Shown here: positions 49,997 through 59,238 of the stretch, piece by piece
Layout of the letters: each line of letters begins with the position of its first letter
Numbering within the stretch: position 1 is the first letter of the stretch
Assembly: GCA_963734025.1 (NCBI GenBank)
Contig: CAVTFR010000002.1
Span: 310,001-374,000 of the forward strand
Direction: 5' to 3'
Length of the DNA: 64,000 nucleotides
Origin: JACVRW01 sp963734025
Lineage (GTDB): Bacteria; Actinomycetota; Thermoleophilia; Solirubrobacterales; Thermoleophilaceae
Position numbers and translations under genes: made by a program
The notes under the pieces: model-generated
The model's input: the letters and a program-made list of their open reading frames with translations, nothing else
Told to the model about the DNA's origin: nothing
Databases searched by the model: none

Positions 49997-51686
49997 TTAG
50001 CTTTGGCGCGGATCCAGCGAGGCGTGAATGGAGCGGACGACCAGCGCGCCATCCCCTACGGCGGCCGCAACGCGCTTGGTCGAGCCTCTGCGGACGTCGC
50101 CGATGGCAAAGACGCCGCGACGCGTGCACTCGAGCATCGACGGGCCGCGGTCCGCCCCGTCCCAGTGTCGGGAGAACTCTGTGTGGCTGCGCGCCTCCTC
50201 GCCAGTAACCACGAAGCCCTTGTCGTCCCGGCCGACGTAGTCCACCAGCCCCTCCGACCTCGGAGAGGCGCCGATCATCGCGAACACCGCCGAGGTCTCG
50301 ACGCGGCGATCGGGCCCTGCACCTGAGATCACGACGGCTTCGAGCTTCTCGTCTCCCTCGAGCGCTCGCACCTCACACCCGGACCAGACGCGCACGTTCG
50401 ACTTGGCCTCGATCTGGTCGAGGAGATAGCGCGACATCCCCAACTCGAGCCGCCGCCGGGCGACGACGTGGACCTCGCGCGCGTGGTCGGCAAGCTTGAC
50501 CGCGGCTTGGCCGGCCGAGTTTCCTCCGCCCACCACGACTACGTCCTCCATCGAGCATTGCTGGGCCTCGATGTGAGTCGCCGCGTAATACAGGCCCAGG
50601 CCCTCGAACCGATCCGCGTTCTCGGCCGGTAGTCGACGATAGTCCGCGCCCGGAGCGAGGACCACGCATCGGCCGCGTACGCGTTGACCGTCGGCAAGCC
50701 CGATCTCGCGCAATCCCCCGGCCTCCGGCTCGGACACGTCGGAGGCTTCATGGACGCTGGAAATCACGGCGCCGAACTTTCGCGCCTGGAGCGTCGCCCG
50801 CCGGGTGAGATCCGCGCCGGTGAGACCCGTGGGAAAGCCGAGATAATTCTCGATTCGAGCGCTCGTGCCGGCCTGACCGCCCGGGGCGAAGCGTTCGACC
50901 ACAAGCGTGCTGAGGCCCTCGGAGGAGGCGTACACCGCCGCCGCCAAACCGGCTGGACCGCCTCCGAGCACGACGACGTCGAAACTCAGGCCGTCGACCT
51001 GTGCTCGGAGGCTCAGTTCCTCGGCGACCGAGGTCACCGTGGCGTGCCGGATGACGCTGTCGGAACGCACCAGTACAGGACACTCGGCATCCCCAATCCC
51101 CAGGCCATCGAGCAAGACCCGGCTCTCTTCGATCGGTGCTGAGGTCGTGCCATGTGAAGGGAACGAGGTTGCGTTCCAACAGCTCGCGCACCGTGAACGC
51201 CTCGTTCGACCATCGTGTGCCGATCAGCCGCTGCTGACCCAAGCCGCGGCCCTGTAGCCACTCCCGGCGCGTGACCATCGTTCGCAGGAGGAGGTCGCCG
51301 AGCTCGGCAGCGGTCGCAACCACCCGGCGCACGTCCTCCGGTGCGAGCGCGAGCAGCGAAGTCGGCTCGGCCGCGAATCCTGCGGCGAGCGTCGGCTCGC
51401 CCGTGAACATGGAGATATCCGCCGCGAAGGTCCCCTCTCTGCATTGGGTGAAATAGCGGTCGCCCTCCGGCGCTCGGTCGATGATGTCCAGTGCTCCGCT
51501 GAGGACCACATACAGGGGGGTCTCGCGCTGGCCATGCTCGAAAACGAGGTCCCCCCGCGCGAACGACAACTGGGTGCCGATCTCCGCCAGGTACTCGACC
51601 TGGTCGGGCGTCAGCCGGGGAAAGAGCGCCGGATCGTCGGGATCCAGGAAGTCCTCTACCGGAGTCGGTGCGTAGTCGGGTGCCAT
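49997..51686 (-). pseudogene. Cyclic-nucleotide-binding domain + thioredoxin-reductase-like protein, one frameshift
   Basis: From ATG 51686 a cNMP-binding domain reads first (about 20-150: FARGDLVFEHGQRETPLYVV, EGTFAADISMFTGEP). A thioredoxin-like linker follows (ERNLVPFTWHDL) up to about 51135. One base is out of phase there; the rest continues in the next frame (SRVLLDGLGIGDAECPVL) with a TrxR-type FAD/NAD(P) reductase (VVLGGGPAGLAAAVYA, VVVVGGGNSAGQAAVKL, FAIGDVRRGSTKRVAAAVGD). The C-x2-C redox pair of true TrxR is missing (THIEAQQCSMED). Cyclic-nucleotide-gated flavin reductases of this kind are known in actinobacteria; function would be regulatory redox. Confidence 0.75.
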
Positions 51687-51717
51687 GACGTTCGCGTTCA
51701 GCCTAGGGCGCGGTGGT

Positions 51718-52350
51718 TCAGACGCCCGCACGGGTGAACGTCACATGCGTGACTCCGCTGGGCGAGGAGGTGGCCTCGACCTGGTAGTCCTTCTCGAGGC
51801 CCTCCAATCCGTCCCAGAGCCGCACGCCCCGGCCGAGCAGAATCGGAACCACGACGACGTGCAGGTGGTCGATGAGCCCGGCAGCAAGGAAGTCGCGGAT
51901 CACGGTGGGACCTCCGCCGATACGTATGTCCTTGCCGTCCGCGGCCTCGCGGGCCGACTCGAGCGCCTCGGCAGGCGACGCGTCGAGGAAGTGGAACGTC
52001 GTGCCGCCCTCCATCTCGATCGACGGGCGCGTGTGATGGGTGAGGACGAAGACCGGTGTGTGGAACGGCGGGTTGGGACCCCACGCGCCCTTCCACTCCG
52101 GGTCCTCCTCCCATCCGGGGTGGCCGAACTTCCCGGCCCCCATGATCTCGGCGCCGATCCCCTGATCGTGCCGCTGCATGAAGACGTCGTCGACGCCGCC
52201 GCTTCCGCCGGGCTGCCACGACCGGGTGGCGAACATCCACGTGTGCAACCTCTCCCCGGCGTGACCGAAATGCGCGTCCTTGCTCTGACCTTCACCGGTG
52301 CCGAAGCCGTCGAGTGAGATGGAGAAGAAGTGGACGTAGACGAGTGACAT
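51718..52350 (-). CDS. Dihydrofolate-reductase-family (RibD-C-like) protein
   Basis: A 210-residue protein of the DHFR/RibD C-terminal fold. Characteristic blocks are VYVHFFSISLDGFGTGEGQS, IMGAGKFGHPG, FVLTHHTRPSIEMEGGTTFHF, IRIGGGPTVIRDFLAAGLI and HLHVVVVPILLGRGVRLWDG. NADPH binding is expected. Members of this group are widespread in actinobacteria with unassigned substrates. Confidence 0.9.
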   Translation of the reverse strand: MSLVYVHFFSISLDGFGTGEGQSKDAHFGHAGERLHTWMFATRSWQPGGSGGVDDVFMQRHDQGIGAEIMGAGKFGHPGWEEDPEWKGAWGPNPPFHTPVFVLTHHTRPSIEMEGGTTFHFLDASPAEALESAREAADGKDIRIGGGPTVIRDFLAAGLIDHLHVVVVPILLGRGVRLWDGLEGLEKDYQVEATSSPSGVTHVTFTRAGV

Positions 52351-52377
52351 GGCTGCTGCTCCTTCGGTAGTTCGAGG

Positions 52378-52890
52378 TCAGTTGTAGTAGCGGCGGGCGC
52401 TGGAGCCGATGCGGGTGATGTCGGTGCCGTAGATGTGGATCGAGATCGCGGTCGTGTCGGCGGTGTTGTGCACGCGGTGTATGTCGCCGGGCGGCGCGAA
52501 GCCGCTGACGTCGCCGATCTGGTTCTCGTGGCGGCCGACCAGGTTCAGGTCGGCGTCGAACAGCTCCTCGTGCTCGACGCCCTGGATGACGCCGAACGCG
52601 CACCACGTGACGTGGTCGTGGATGCGCGTCAGCTGGCCGGGCCGCCAGACCAGGGCGACGATAGAGAACGACCCGTCGGGCTCGACGTGCAGCGTGTGGC
52701 CGCGGTAGCCGTCCGGCGAGCCGGCACGCTCCTCGTCGGTCAGCACGTCCGGCGTCGGCAGGTGACGGCGCAGCTGCTCGGCGACGAGCTGCGCGGTCTC
52801 GGACCACCCCGCATGCGCTGTGACGGCGGTCCGGACACCGTCGACCAGGGTGGCCAGTTCGGTGGCTGGAGGAGTCTGTGTCGTGGTCAT
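52378..52890 (-). CDS. Cysteine-dioxygenase-type cupin enzyme
   Basis: A 170-residue cupin of the cysteine dioxygenase family. The iron-binding motif RIHDHVTWCAFGVIQG carries H-x-H, and GDIHRVHNTADTTAISIHIYG carries the third His. The Cys in VTWC could be part of a Cys-Tyr cofactor, as some family members have. I use ATG 52890, which follows a GGAG RBS. It is divergent from a LysR regulator, so it is probably inducible by a sulfur compound. Confidence 0.85.
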   Translation of the reverse strand: MTTTQTPPATELATLVDGVRTAVTAHAGWSETAQLVAEQLRRHLPTPDVLTDEERAGSPDGYRGHTLHVEPDGSFSIVALVWRPGQLTRIHDHVTWCAFGVIQGVEHEELFDADLNLVGRHENQIGDVSGFAPPGDIHRVHNTADTTAISIHIYGTDITRIGSSARRYYN

Positions 52891-52966
52891 GGCTCCAGAG
52901 CCTGCTGATTCGCGTCCCATACGTCCAATGCCAACTTTCGGGCTTTCTCATAGATAGAGTTGATGC
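52891..52966. promoter_or_regulatory. Divergent control region between cysteine-dioxygenase-like and LysR genes
   Basis: This 76-bp gap is AT-richer than its surroundings. TCTCATAGATAGAG contains a T-N11-A pattern usual for LysR binding, and TAGAGT or TAGATA about 12 bp before the GTG could be the LysR -10. The layout implies LysR control of the cysteine-dioxygenase-like gene. Confidence 0.4.
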
Positions 52967-53854
52967 GTGCTCGACGTCACCCGACTGCGCGTCATCGAGG
53001 CCGTCGCGCGCAACGGATCGGTAACGGCGGCCGCGAAAGAGCTCAACTACTCCCAGCCGTCGGTGACCCACCACCTCGGGCGGCTCGAGGCCGAGACCGG
53101 CGCGCAGCTGCTGCAGCGGGTCGGGCGCGGCATCCGGGTGACCCCTGCCGGGCAGCTGCTGGCCGACCGCGCGACCGAGATCCTCGGGCGCATCGACGCG
53201 GCCGGCGCGGAGCTCTCCGCCCACGTCGGGCTGAAGGCCGGGCGGGTGCGCCTGGCCGGCTTCGCCTCGGCGATCGGATCGCTCGTGCCGCAGGCCGTGG
53301 CCGCGCTGGCTGCCAGGCATCCGGGCCTGCAGGTCAGCCTGACCGACACCCATCCGCCCGAGGCGATTGAGCTGCTGCGCGCGGGCAAGGTGGAGGTCGC
53401 GATCATCTTCCGCTACGCCGAGACCGAGCCCGAGCCGACCGGGGTGCGTCTGCACCACCTGCTCGACGACCCGGTCTACGTGTTGTCCACCCGGCGCGAG
53501 CGCGGGCTGGACGGGCTGCGTGACGCGACCTGGATCGCCGGCTGCGAGCGCTGCAGCAGCCACCTGCTGTCGCTGTGCGCCGACGCCGGGTTCGAGCCGC
53601 GGATCGGCTACAGCTCCGACGACATGGTCGTGATGTCGAAGCTGGTGGCCGCCGGTCTCGGCGTGGCCACCCAGACCGGTCTGGCCCTGCGCGCCCACCA
53701 CATCGAGGGCGTCGTCGCGACCGAACTACCCTGCTCGAAGCGGCACATCTACGCCGCCACCTACGGCGAGCCGCCCGACCCGCCCGCCACCGCCGCCCTG
53801 CTGGCGGCCCTCGCGCAGGCCGCCACGTCGGCGACCTCGCCGGCGGTCACCTGA
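52967..53854 (+). CDS. LysR-family transcriptional regulator
   Basis: A 295-residue LysR regulator. The winged helix is at about 3-45 (LRVIEAVARNGSVTAAAKEL, NYSQPSVTHHLGRLEAE) and the effector domain from about 88 (GRVRLAGFASAIGSLVPQAV, VEVAIIFRYAE). Cysteines at about 190-195 (GCERCSSHLLSLC) might sense redox or sulfur ligands. The GTG start fits the divergent arrangement with the cysteine-dioxygenase-like gene, the probable target. It converges on the EamA gene. Confidence 0.9.
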   Translation: MLDVTRLRVIEAVARNGSVTAAAKELNYSQPSVTHHLGRLEAETGAQLLQRVGRGIRVTPAGQLLADRATEILGRIDAAGAELSAHVGLKAGRVRLAGFASAIGSLVPQAVAALAARHPGLQVSLTDTHPPEAIELLRAGKVEVAIIFRYAETEPEPTGVRLHHLLDDPVYVLSTRRERGLDGLRDATWIAGCERCSSHLLSLCADAGFEPRIGYSSDDMVVMSKLVAAGLGVATQTGLALRAHHIEGVVATELPCSKRHIYAATYGEPPDPPATAALLAALAQAATSATSPAVT

Positions 53855-53927
53855 ACCGCTCCGGGTTAAACGCGAACACGCAAGGCGCACACCCACCGCG
53901 CTCGACGAAATCGAGAGCGCAGAACGC

Positions 53928-53963
53928 CTGGGTGGCCCGGTCGATGCGAGGGCGGCCACCCAG
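53928..53963. terminator. Hairpin between convergent LysR and EamA genes
   Basis: CTGGGTGGCC (53928-53937) pairs perfectly with GGCCACCCAG (53954-53963) around a 16-base loop. It lies 74 bp past the LysR stop and 51 bp past the EamA stop on the opposite strand, so it could end both transcripts. There is no T-run. Confidence 0.5.
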
Positions 53964-54013
53964 CCGTGCTTGGTCGTGGCTCGCCCGACCGCACGTGCTC
54001 GACCTCTCGCGCC

Positions 54014-54964
54014 TCATCGCCCGCGCAGCTCGAGCGCGACCGCGCCGAGCACCAAGGCCGCTCCCACAAACGCGCCGGCCCAGAGCGGCTCGTCGAGCAC
54101 GGTCGCGCCCATCACGGCGCCGACAAGCGGTGTGACGTAGGCATAGGTACTGACCAGCGGCGCCGGCGCGCTGGCCAGTAGGCGTGTGTAGAGCATGAAG
54201 CCGACGAGCGAGTCGAAGACGAGCAGAAATACCGCGGCCCCGACGGATATCGAGCTGACGTCCGACCAACGAGCCGGATCGAGTTGGCCGAGCGACAGCG
54301 CGAGCAGCAACAACACCGTGCCACCGGCGAGCAGCTGAACCGCGTTGGCGACCACGCGATCAGCCGGTCGGTCGGCGTCCGCCGTCAGCAGGCTCCCCAC
54401 GGCCCACAGCATCGGCGCGATGCAGAATGCCACGACCGCCCAGGGCGCCCCGCCGATCGCGCTGTCCGGCGCCGTCAGCACCACGATCGCGATGCCGCCG
54501 AACCCGGCCGCGAGCCGCACCTGCGACGCGACCGACACAGGGGTGCCGATCAACCCGCTCAAGAGCACGACCCACAGCGGGATTGTCGCCGCGAGGATCG
54601 CGCCGAGGCTGGCGGTCACCTCGGTCAGCGCCACCATCGCGAGCCCTTGCCCACCGACCAGCAGCAACACGCCGGCGACCGCCAAGTGCCGCAGCTGCAC
54701 GCGCGTGGGCGCGGGCCGCCCACGCGCCGCCACAGCGAGCACGAGCCCGGCGACCAAGAAGATCAGCGCCGCCCCGCCGAGTGGCGGCACCGTGTCGACC
54801 ATCACCTTCATCGCCGGGATCGCCGAGCCCCAGCACGCATAGAGCGCGAGCAGCAAGAGCACAGTGCGGTCGGGGATCAACGCCGCCGTCCGTGCAGCCA
54901 CCTGCCGCCGCGCGGCTCGCCCGGCGCGGCCACGGAACCGGCTCGTCGCCGCACCGATGATCAT
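54014..54964 (-). CDS. EamA/DMT-family transporter
   Basis: A 316-residue transporter with about ten hydrophobic helices in two EamA repeats (first about 40-165, second about 180-310). Repeat markers are LALYACWGSAIPAMKVMVD and TAS-type helix ends (VTASLGAILAATIPLWVVLL) and YVTPLVGAVMGATVLDEPLW. The basic leader of about 30 residues is unusual; an internal start near residue 32 is possible. It probably exports a metabolite or amino acid. The split AraC gene lies upstream. Confidence 0.87.
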   Translation of the reverse strand: MIIGAATSRFRGRAGRAARRQVAARTAALIPDRTVLLLLALYACWGSAIPAMKVMVDTVPPLGGAALIFLVAGLVLAVAARGRPAPTRVQLRHLAVAGVLLLVGGQGLAMVALTEVTASLGAILAATIPLWVVLLSGLIGTPVSVASQVRLAAGFGGIAIVVLTAPDSAIGGAPWAVVAFCIAPMLWAVGSLLTADADRPADRVVANAVQLLAGGTVLLLLALSLGQLDPARWSDVSSISVGAAVFLLVFDSLVGFMLYTRLLASAPAPLVSTYAYVTPLVGAVMGATVLDEPLWAGAFVGAALVLGAVALELRGR

Positions 54965-55134
54965 CGTGAAACTCCTTACGACCTAAGGCGCGGAGTTCAC
55001 ATCATCCGTCGAGCCGGTGAGCCAGGCTGGGTTTGACGGAGGCTTTGGCCGGCGCGAACGGTCCGGGCGCGCCAAGGCGCTCGATCGCCAAGGGCAGTGT
55101 CCGGACGTCTTGGCTGTCGATCATGGCCGCCACG

Positions 55135-56008
55135 CTATGTCGATCTGTCGATTTCGGCTGTCAAGATCGTGCTCAGGTCGCGAAGACGTGGAGCGGTCAG
55201 AGCGCCGCGCGCACGGACGGGCGTGCATCCGAAGACCGAACGGAACCGGGCGGAGAAGTGGCTGTGGTGTGAGAAGCCGAGCTCCACGGCGAGCCTCGCC
55301 AGGTTGCGCTCACCCTCGGCGATGCGGTGGAGCGCGGCGGCGAGCCGGAGCCGAAGGAGGTATCCCGAAATCGTCTCGCCGCTCGCCATGCGGAACCGCC
55401 GGGCCAAGTGGAATGGTGAGCAGTGAACCGCACGCGCGACGTCGGGAAGACGCCACGGCCGCGCGAGGTCGTCGGCGAGCAGCGCGCGGACTTGGTCGGC
55501 GCGGTCGCGCTCCGACTTCGAGACGCGCGGCTCGGCGCGAGACGCGTCCGTCAGTTCGCCTGCGAGGGCCTCAAGAAGACGCATGGCGCCTTCTTCGCAC
55601 GCGAGCACGTCAGGGTCGTCACGACCAACAGCGCCGACGAACAGCGAGGCGCCGAACTGCGTAGCGCGGCGACAAACGGCCGGAGCATCCGTCTAGCCGA
55701 CCTATCGCCTCCTCGTGAATCTCGGCTCTGAACGCCAGCACCACGCACTCATCCCCACCGTCGAGCGGATGGCTTACGCGATAGCCCTCCTCGAGACCAA
55801 AGACGATCGCGCGAGTCGGATCGGCGAGCACGCTCTCACCACACCGATGGACCATGAACAGCCCGCGCCGCGGAAGGACAATCTGCGGCATTTGATTCCA
55901 CTCCTCGTCGCTCGCCACCGACCGTGGCCGACAGCACCCCACCTGCACCACCTCGACCACCGACGTGTCAAGGAGAACCGCTGCCTCGAGATGCTCCACC
56001 TGACACAT
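55135..56008 (-). pseudogene. AraC-family regulator split by a frameshift
   Basis: The N-terminal half (56008 to about 55660) is an AraC cupin ligand domain (MPQIVLPRRGLFMVHRCGES, VVLAFRAEIHEEAIGRL). The C-terminal half (about 55610 to 55135) is a normal double helix-turn-helix (WRLPDVARAVHCSPFHLARR, LARLAVELGFSHHSHFSARF, RSVFGCTPVRAR). They lie in different frames, and the junction near 55640-55680 contains no linker of family type, so one or two bases plus perhaps a short piece are missing. The two parts are each well conserved, which is also what a single indel error would give. Confidence 0.75.
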
Positions 56009-56103
56009 TCAACCGCGGCCACCAAGAAGCACGCCGGCTTTCCCACAAGGCAGCGGGCTTTCACGCTCCCGGAGCAACCGACGCCTCGGCCAGCGGGCTT
56101 CAC

Positions 56104-56265
56104 CCGCACGGAGAGGTCGTGATCGTGGGTGGCGCGGACCGCGCTCTACGCCCTCGACGCGGCGATCGCGCTCGGCGCCAGCGGCGTCACCTACGTCGCC
56201 GAGGACGCGGACCGGCTGCGCGTGGCCCAGGAGCTGGGGGCGGAGCTGGTGGAGGATCGGCGCCG
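56104..56265 (+). pseudogene. Fragment of a zinc-dependent alcohol dehydrogenase NAD-binding domain
   Basis: In the surrounding 484-bp stretch without a whole gene (56009-56492), the plus strand reads HPHGEVVIVGGA in one frame and ARTALYALDAAIALGASGVT then EDADRLRVAQELGAELVE in the next. This is the beta-alpha-beta of a medium-chain dehydrogenase NAD site, with no N- or C-terminal remainder. It is a remnant. The rest of the stretch has no convincing gene apart from the hairpin at 56449-56472. Confidence 0.55.
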
Positions 56266-56448
56266 TCCGCACCCGCCCCGCCCCGATGATGTCCGCCAGC
56301 GTGCCGGGCCGGCGTCTGCTCTCGGAGGTCGTCCCTCGCGAGTGTCTCGCGAGCCTCGACAGCAACCCCCTTCGATGCGCGTGCGACACCTTTGCCGCCA
56401 AGCGTGGACACATGGGACACGAGCGTTGTGGCAGTTCGGCGTCGGTGA

Positions 56449-56472
56449 GGTGAGCGACCTCGGTCGCTCACC
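56449..56472 (-). terminator. Strong hairpin after the allene-oxide-cyclase-like gene
   Basis: GGTGAGCGAC pairs with GTCGCTCACC around the four-base loop CTCG, a nearly perfect 24-base hairpin. It lies about 20 bp past the stop of the minus-strand gene ending at 56493, the usual terminator position. No T-run follows. Confidence 0.6.
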
Positions 56473-56492
56473 CGCAAGGCTCCGGCGCGCTC

Positions 56493-56978
56493 CTACTGCG
56501 TCAGTTCGAGCACGAACTTGTCGACCTTGCCGTTTCCGGTGCGCGTCGCCGAGCCAGCTGCGCCCGAGTAGTTCCCGGTTCCGCCCGTGACGGCGTATAT
56601 CGCCTTGCGGGCGCCGACTCCGCCGGGCAGGGTCTTGTTTGCCGACGCGCCGTGGAAGGTGATGGAACCGTCAGGTAGTAGGGCGACGCCGCTGCAGGAG
56701 AAGGCCTGATACCTGCGGTCGAGCGCCACGCAATCGGCTTCCACGCGGCCTGCCCTTCTACCACCCATGTGGATTGTCGAGGAGACGGTGAAGCGGTCGC
56801 CGGGCGACTCGCCTCTCGGTCTCAGGTCGATGAATTGCTCATCGCTTGTCTGCTGCGTGGTGGTGAAGCTCAGCGTGCGGGCCGGGTCCTGACCGCTCGC
56901 CGGCAGCGCCGCGACCACAGCGGCCACGAGGCCGGCGGCGATCACTGGGGCCACCATCCTGGGGGTTGTGCTTGGCAT
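56493..56978 (-). CDS. Secreted allene-oxide-cyclase-like/dirigent-type barrel protein
   Basis: A 161-residue exported protein. A signal peptide (about 1-30, VIAAGLVAAVVAALPASGQD) is followed by an eight-stranded-barrel-like domain: RTLSFTTTQQTSDEQFIDL, CVALDRRYQAFSCSGVALLP, SITFHGASANKTLPGG and YAVTGGTGNYSGAAGSATRT. These are typical of the allene oxide cyclase barrel-like family of actinobacteria. Two cysteines may form a disulfide. Role unknown; no catalytic function is implied. Confidence 0.85.
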   Translation of the reverse strand: MPSTTPRMVAPVIAAGLVAAVVAALPASGQDPARTLSFTTTQQTSDEQFIDLRPRGESPGDRFTVSSTIHMGGRRAGRVEADCVALDRRYQAFSCSGVALLPDGSITFHGASANKTLPGGVGARKAIYAVTGGTGNYSGAAGSATRTGNGKVDKFVLELTQ

Positions 56979-57148
56979 TCGAGTCCTCCTGTTGGTGTTG
57001 CTCTCGGACGGCGACCACCCTCCCAGCGAGGGCCATCCCGCGCATCAGCGGGGCGAGCGAAGTGGCCTCGCTCGCAGGAGTGAGTTCGGATCGCACCTCG
57101 CTCGTGAGAGCTATGGCGAGCCGGGCAACGCCGAGGTACGGTCGATCG

Positions 57149-58303
57149 ATGACCGCGCGCCAGTTCCTCGCCCGCCAGACGGATCGGCTGATCGCCGTTG
57201 GGCTGGCCGCTCTCTATTGCGTGGAGATTGCGGGAGCGTCGGGCTTCGCGGGGAACCGGCCGGAGAGCTTCGCGGCCGCGCTGGCGTTCTGCGCCGCGCT
57301 CGCGCTCCGGCGCAGCTGGCCGGTGCTGCCCATGGGCGTGGGGATCTTTGTGATCGAGTACTCGAACCTCGCTCCGGTCAAGTCGCTCGCCGAGACCGGT
57401 GCCTTCCTGGTCGGGCTGATCCTGTCGATCTATTCTGTCGGGCGATACGCGCGGGGTTGGCAGGCGATCGTGGGGGGCGTTCTGGTGATCGGGGCCGTGC
57501 CGCTGGCGGCGATCGAGCCTGGCGACCCGTTTAGCTTCAGCGATTTCGCGTTCTTCATCGTCTTCGCTGCGGGTCCGTGGGGCGCCGGCCGTTTCGTGCG
57601 CCATCGCCGTGAGCGGGAGCGTGCTCTCCTTGGGCGCGCGGCGGAGCTGGAGGTCGAGCGCGATACGCGCGCGGGTGAGGCCGTCGCCGAGGAGCGCACC
57701 CGCATCGCACGCGAGCTACACGATGTCGTCTCCCACGCCATCAGCGTGATCGTGCTGCAGGCCAGGGGCGGCCGCCGGTTGCTCGACGAGGACCCCGGCG
57801 AGACCCGCCGTGCGCTCGACGTGATCGAGCGCGCCGGAACCGACGCGCTCCAGGAGATGCGTCGGCTGCTCGGCCTGCTGCGCCAGGACGACGCCGATAT
57901 CTCCCTCGCTCCCCGGCCAACCCTGCGACGCATCGACGAGCTCGTCGACGGCATTCGCGCCTCAGGACTGCCGGTCGAAGTCGCGATCGAAGGCGACCCG
58001 GTCGACCTGCCCCCGGGAGTCGATGTCTCCGCCTACCGGATCGTCCAGGAGGCGCTCACGAACGCACTCAAGCACGCCGGGTCCGCACGCGCCCGGGTGA
58101 ACGTCACCTACCGCTCCGACGCGGTCGATCTCGCCATCGTCGACGACGGAGCGGGTGGGGACGGCGCCCACGGAAACGGCGGCTACGGCCTCGCCGGAAT
58201 GCGGGAGCGCGTCGCCATCTACGGCGGCGAGCTCGAGGCGGGCGCCCGCGCTGAGGGCGGATACGCCCTGCGTGTCCGGCTGCCGCTCCACTCCGTCCGA
58301 TGA
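57149..58303 (+). CDS. Sensor histidine kinase, HisKA_3 (NarL-type) family
   Basis: A 384-residue membrane kinase. Four to five hydrophobic helices (about 14-140) are followed by the dimerization/phosphoacceptor helix with RIARELHDVVSHAISVIVLQ (His in ELHD near 190). The ATPase domain follows (AYRIVQEALTNALKHAG as N-box; GYGLAGMRERVAIYGG as G2). ATG 57149 fits the first transmembrane helix; upstream ATGs at 56966 and 57113 are less likely. It overlaps the response-regulator gene by 4 bp (ATGA), so the two are co-translated. The signal is unknown. Confidence 0.9.
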   Translation: MTARQFLARQTDRLIAVGLAALYCVEIAGASGFAGNRPESFAAALAFCAALALRRSWPVLPMGVGIFVIEYSNLAPVKSLAETGAFLVGLILSIYSVGRYARGWQAIVGGVLVIGAVPLAAIEPGDPFSFSDFAFFIVFAAGPWGAGRFVRHRRERERALLGRAAELEVERDTRAGEAVAEERTRIARELHDVVSHAISVIVLQARGGRRLLDEDPGETRRALDVIERAGTDALQEMRRLLGLLRQDDADISLAPRPTLRRIDELVDGIRASGLPVEVAIEGDPVDLPPGVDVSAYRIVQEALTNALKHAGSARARVNVTYRSDAVDLAIVDDGAGGDGAHGNGGYGLAGMRERVAIYGGELEAGARAEGGYALRVRLPLHSVR

Positions 58304-58959
58304 TCCGCGTCCTACTCGCGGACGACCAGGCTCTGGTGCGTGCGGGCTTCCGCATGATCCTACGCGCAGAGCCCGATATCGAGGTCGTGGGCGAGGCTGG
58401 CGACGGGCGCGAGGCGGTCGCGCTCGCCAAGTCGCTCGCGCCCGAGGTGGTCTTGATGGACATCCGCATGCCGGACCTCGACGGCGTCGAGGCGGCTCGC
58501 CGGATAGCCGCCGCCGGAGACCCGCCACAAGTGCTCATGCTCACGACCTTCGACCTGGACGAATACGTCTACGAAGCACTGCGGGCGGGGGCCAGTGGGT
58601 TCCTGCTCAAGGACGTGCCCGAGGATCAACTCATCGCGGCGATCCACGTCGTCGCAACCGGCGGGTCGCTATTCGCGCCGGCGGTCACCCGGCGGCTGAT
58701 CGAGGAGTTCGCACGACGCGCGAAGCCCCCCGAGCCACCGCCCCAGCTCGAGGCGCTCACACCCCGCGAGCTCGACGTCCTGCGCCTGGTCGCGCGCGGA
58801 CTCTCGAACGCCGAGATCTCCGCCGAGCTGGTCGTCAGCGAGCACACCACCAAGACCCACGTCGCAAGCCTGCTCACGAAGCTGGACCTGCGCAACCGCG
58901 TCCAGGCCGTCGTACTCGCCTACGAATCAGGGCTGGTGACACCCCGCGGCCCAGCCTGA
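58300..58959 (+). CDS. NarL/LuxR-family response regulator
   Basis: A 219-residue response regulator. The receiver has the acidic pair DDQ (about 8-10), phosphoacceptor Asp in VVLMDIRMPDLDG (about 54), and Lys in FLLKDVPE (about 105). The LuxR-type helix-turn-helix is about 150-215 (LTPRELDVLRLVARGLSNAEI, SEHTTKTHVASLLTKLDLRN). It pairs with the overlapping kinase gene. Its targets may include adjacent genes but no binding sites are recognised. Confidence 0.93.
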   Translation: MIRVLLADDQALVRAGFRMILRAEPDIEVVGEAGDGREAVALAKSLAPEVVLMDIRMPDLDGVEAARRIAAAGDPPQVLMLTTFDLDEYVYEALRAGASGFLLKDVPEDQLIAAIHVVATGGSLFAPAVTRRLIEEFARRAKPPEPPPQLEALTPRELDVLRLVARGLSNAEISAELVVSEHTTKTHVASLLTKLDLRNRVQAVVLAYESGLVTPRGPA

Positions 58960-59238
58960 TCCGGTTCCCGACCTGGACACAGCGACCGCAGTCAGCCGCG
59001 CCGCGAGAGTACCCCCGCCCAGCCCGCACGAGCTTCACACCGTCGGCGGTCTGCGGCAACAGTGTCGCCCCCGCCTGGCTGGCAGAAGTGTGCCCCGTCG
59101 CCCGTCCCGCACCTCCTTGGGACGAGGCCCGATCGTCTCGGTGCTGGCGTGGTCGCGTCCCTGAGCTGCTGTAAATTCTTCGCGGCGCTGGGGCGTCGCG
59201 ATCTCGCCGTCGCTGCGGAGGGCTTGGATACTCTGGGC

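Noticed and set aside
53866..54069. Minus-strand reading downstream of the EamA gene with a Cys-containing tail
   Set aside because: Overlaps EamA in another frame and a terminator-like hairpin; no family recognised.
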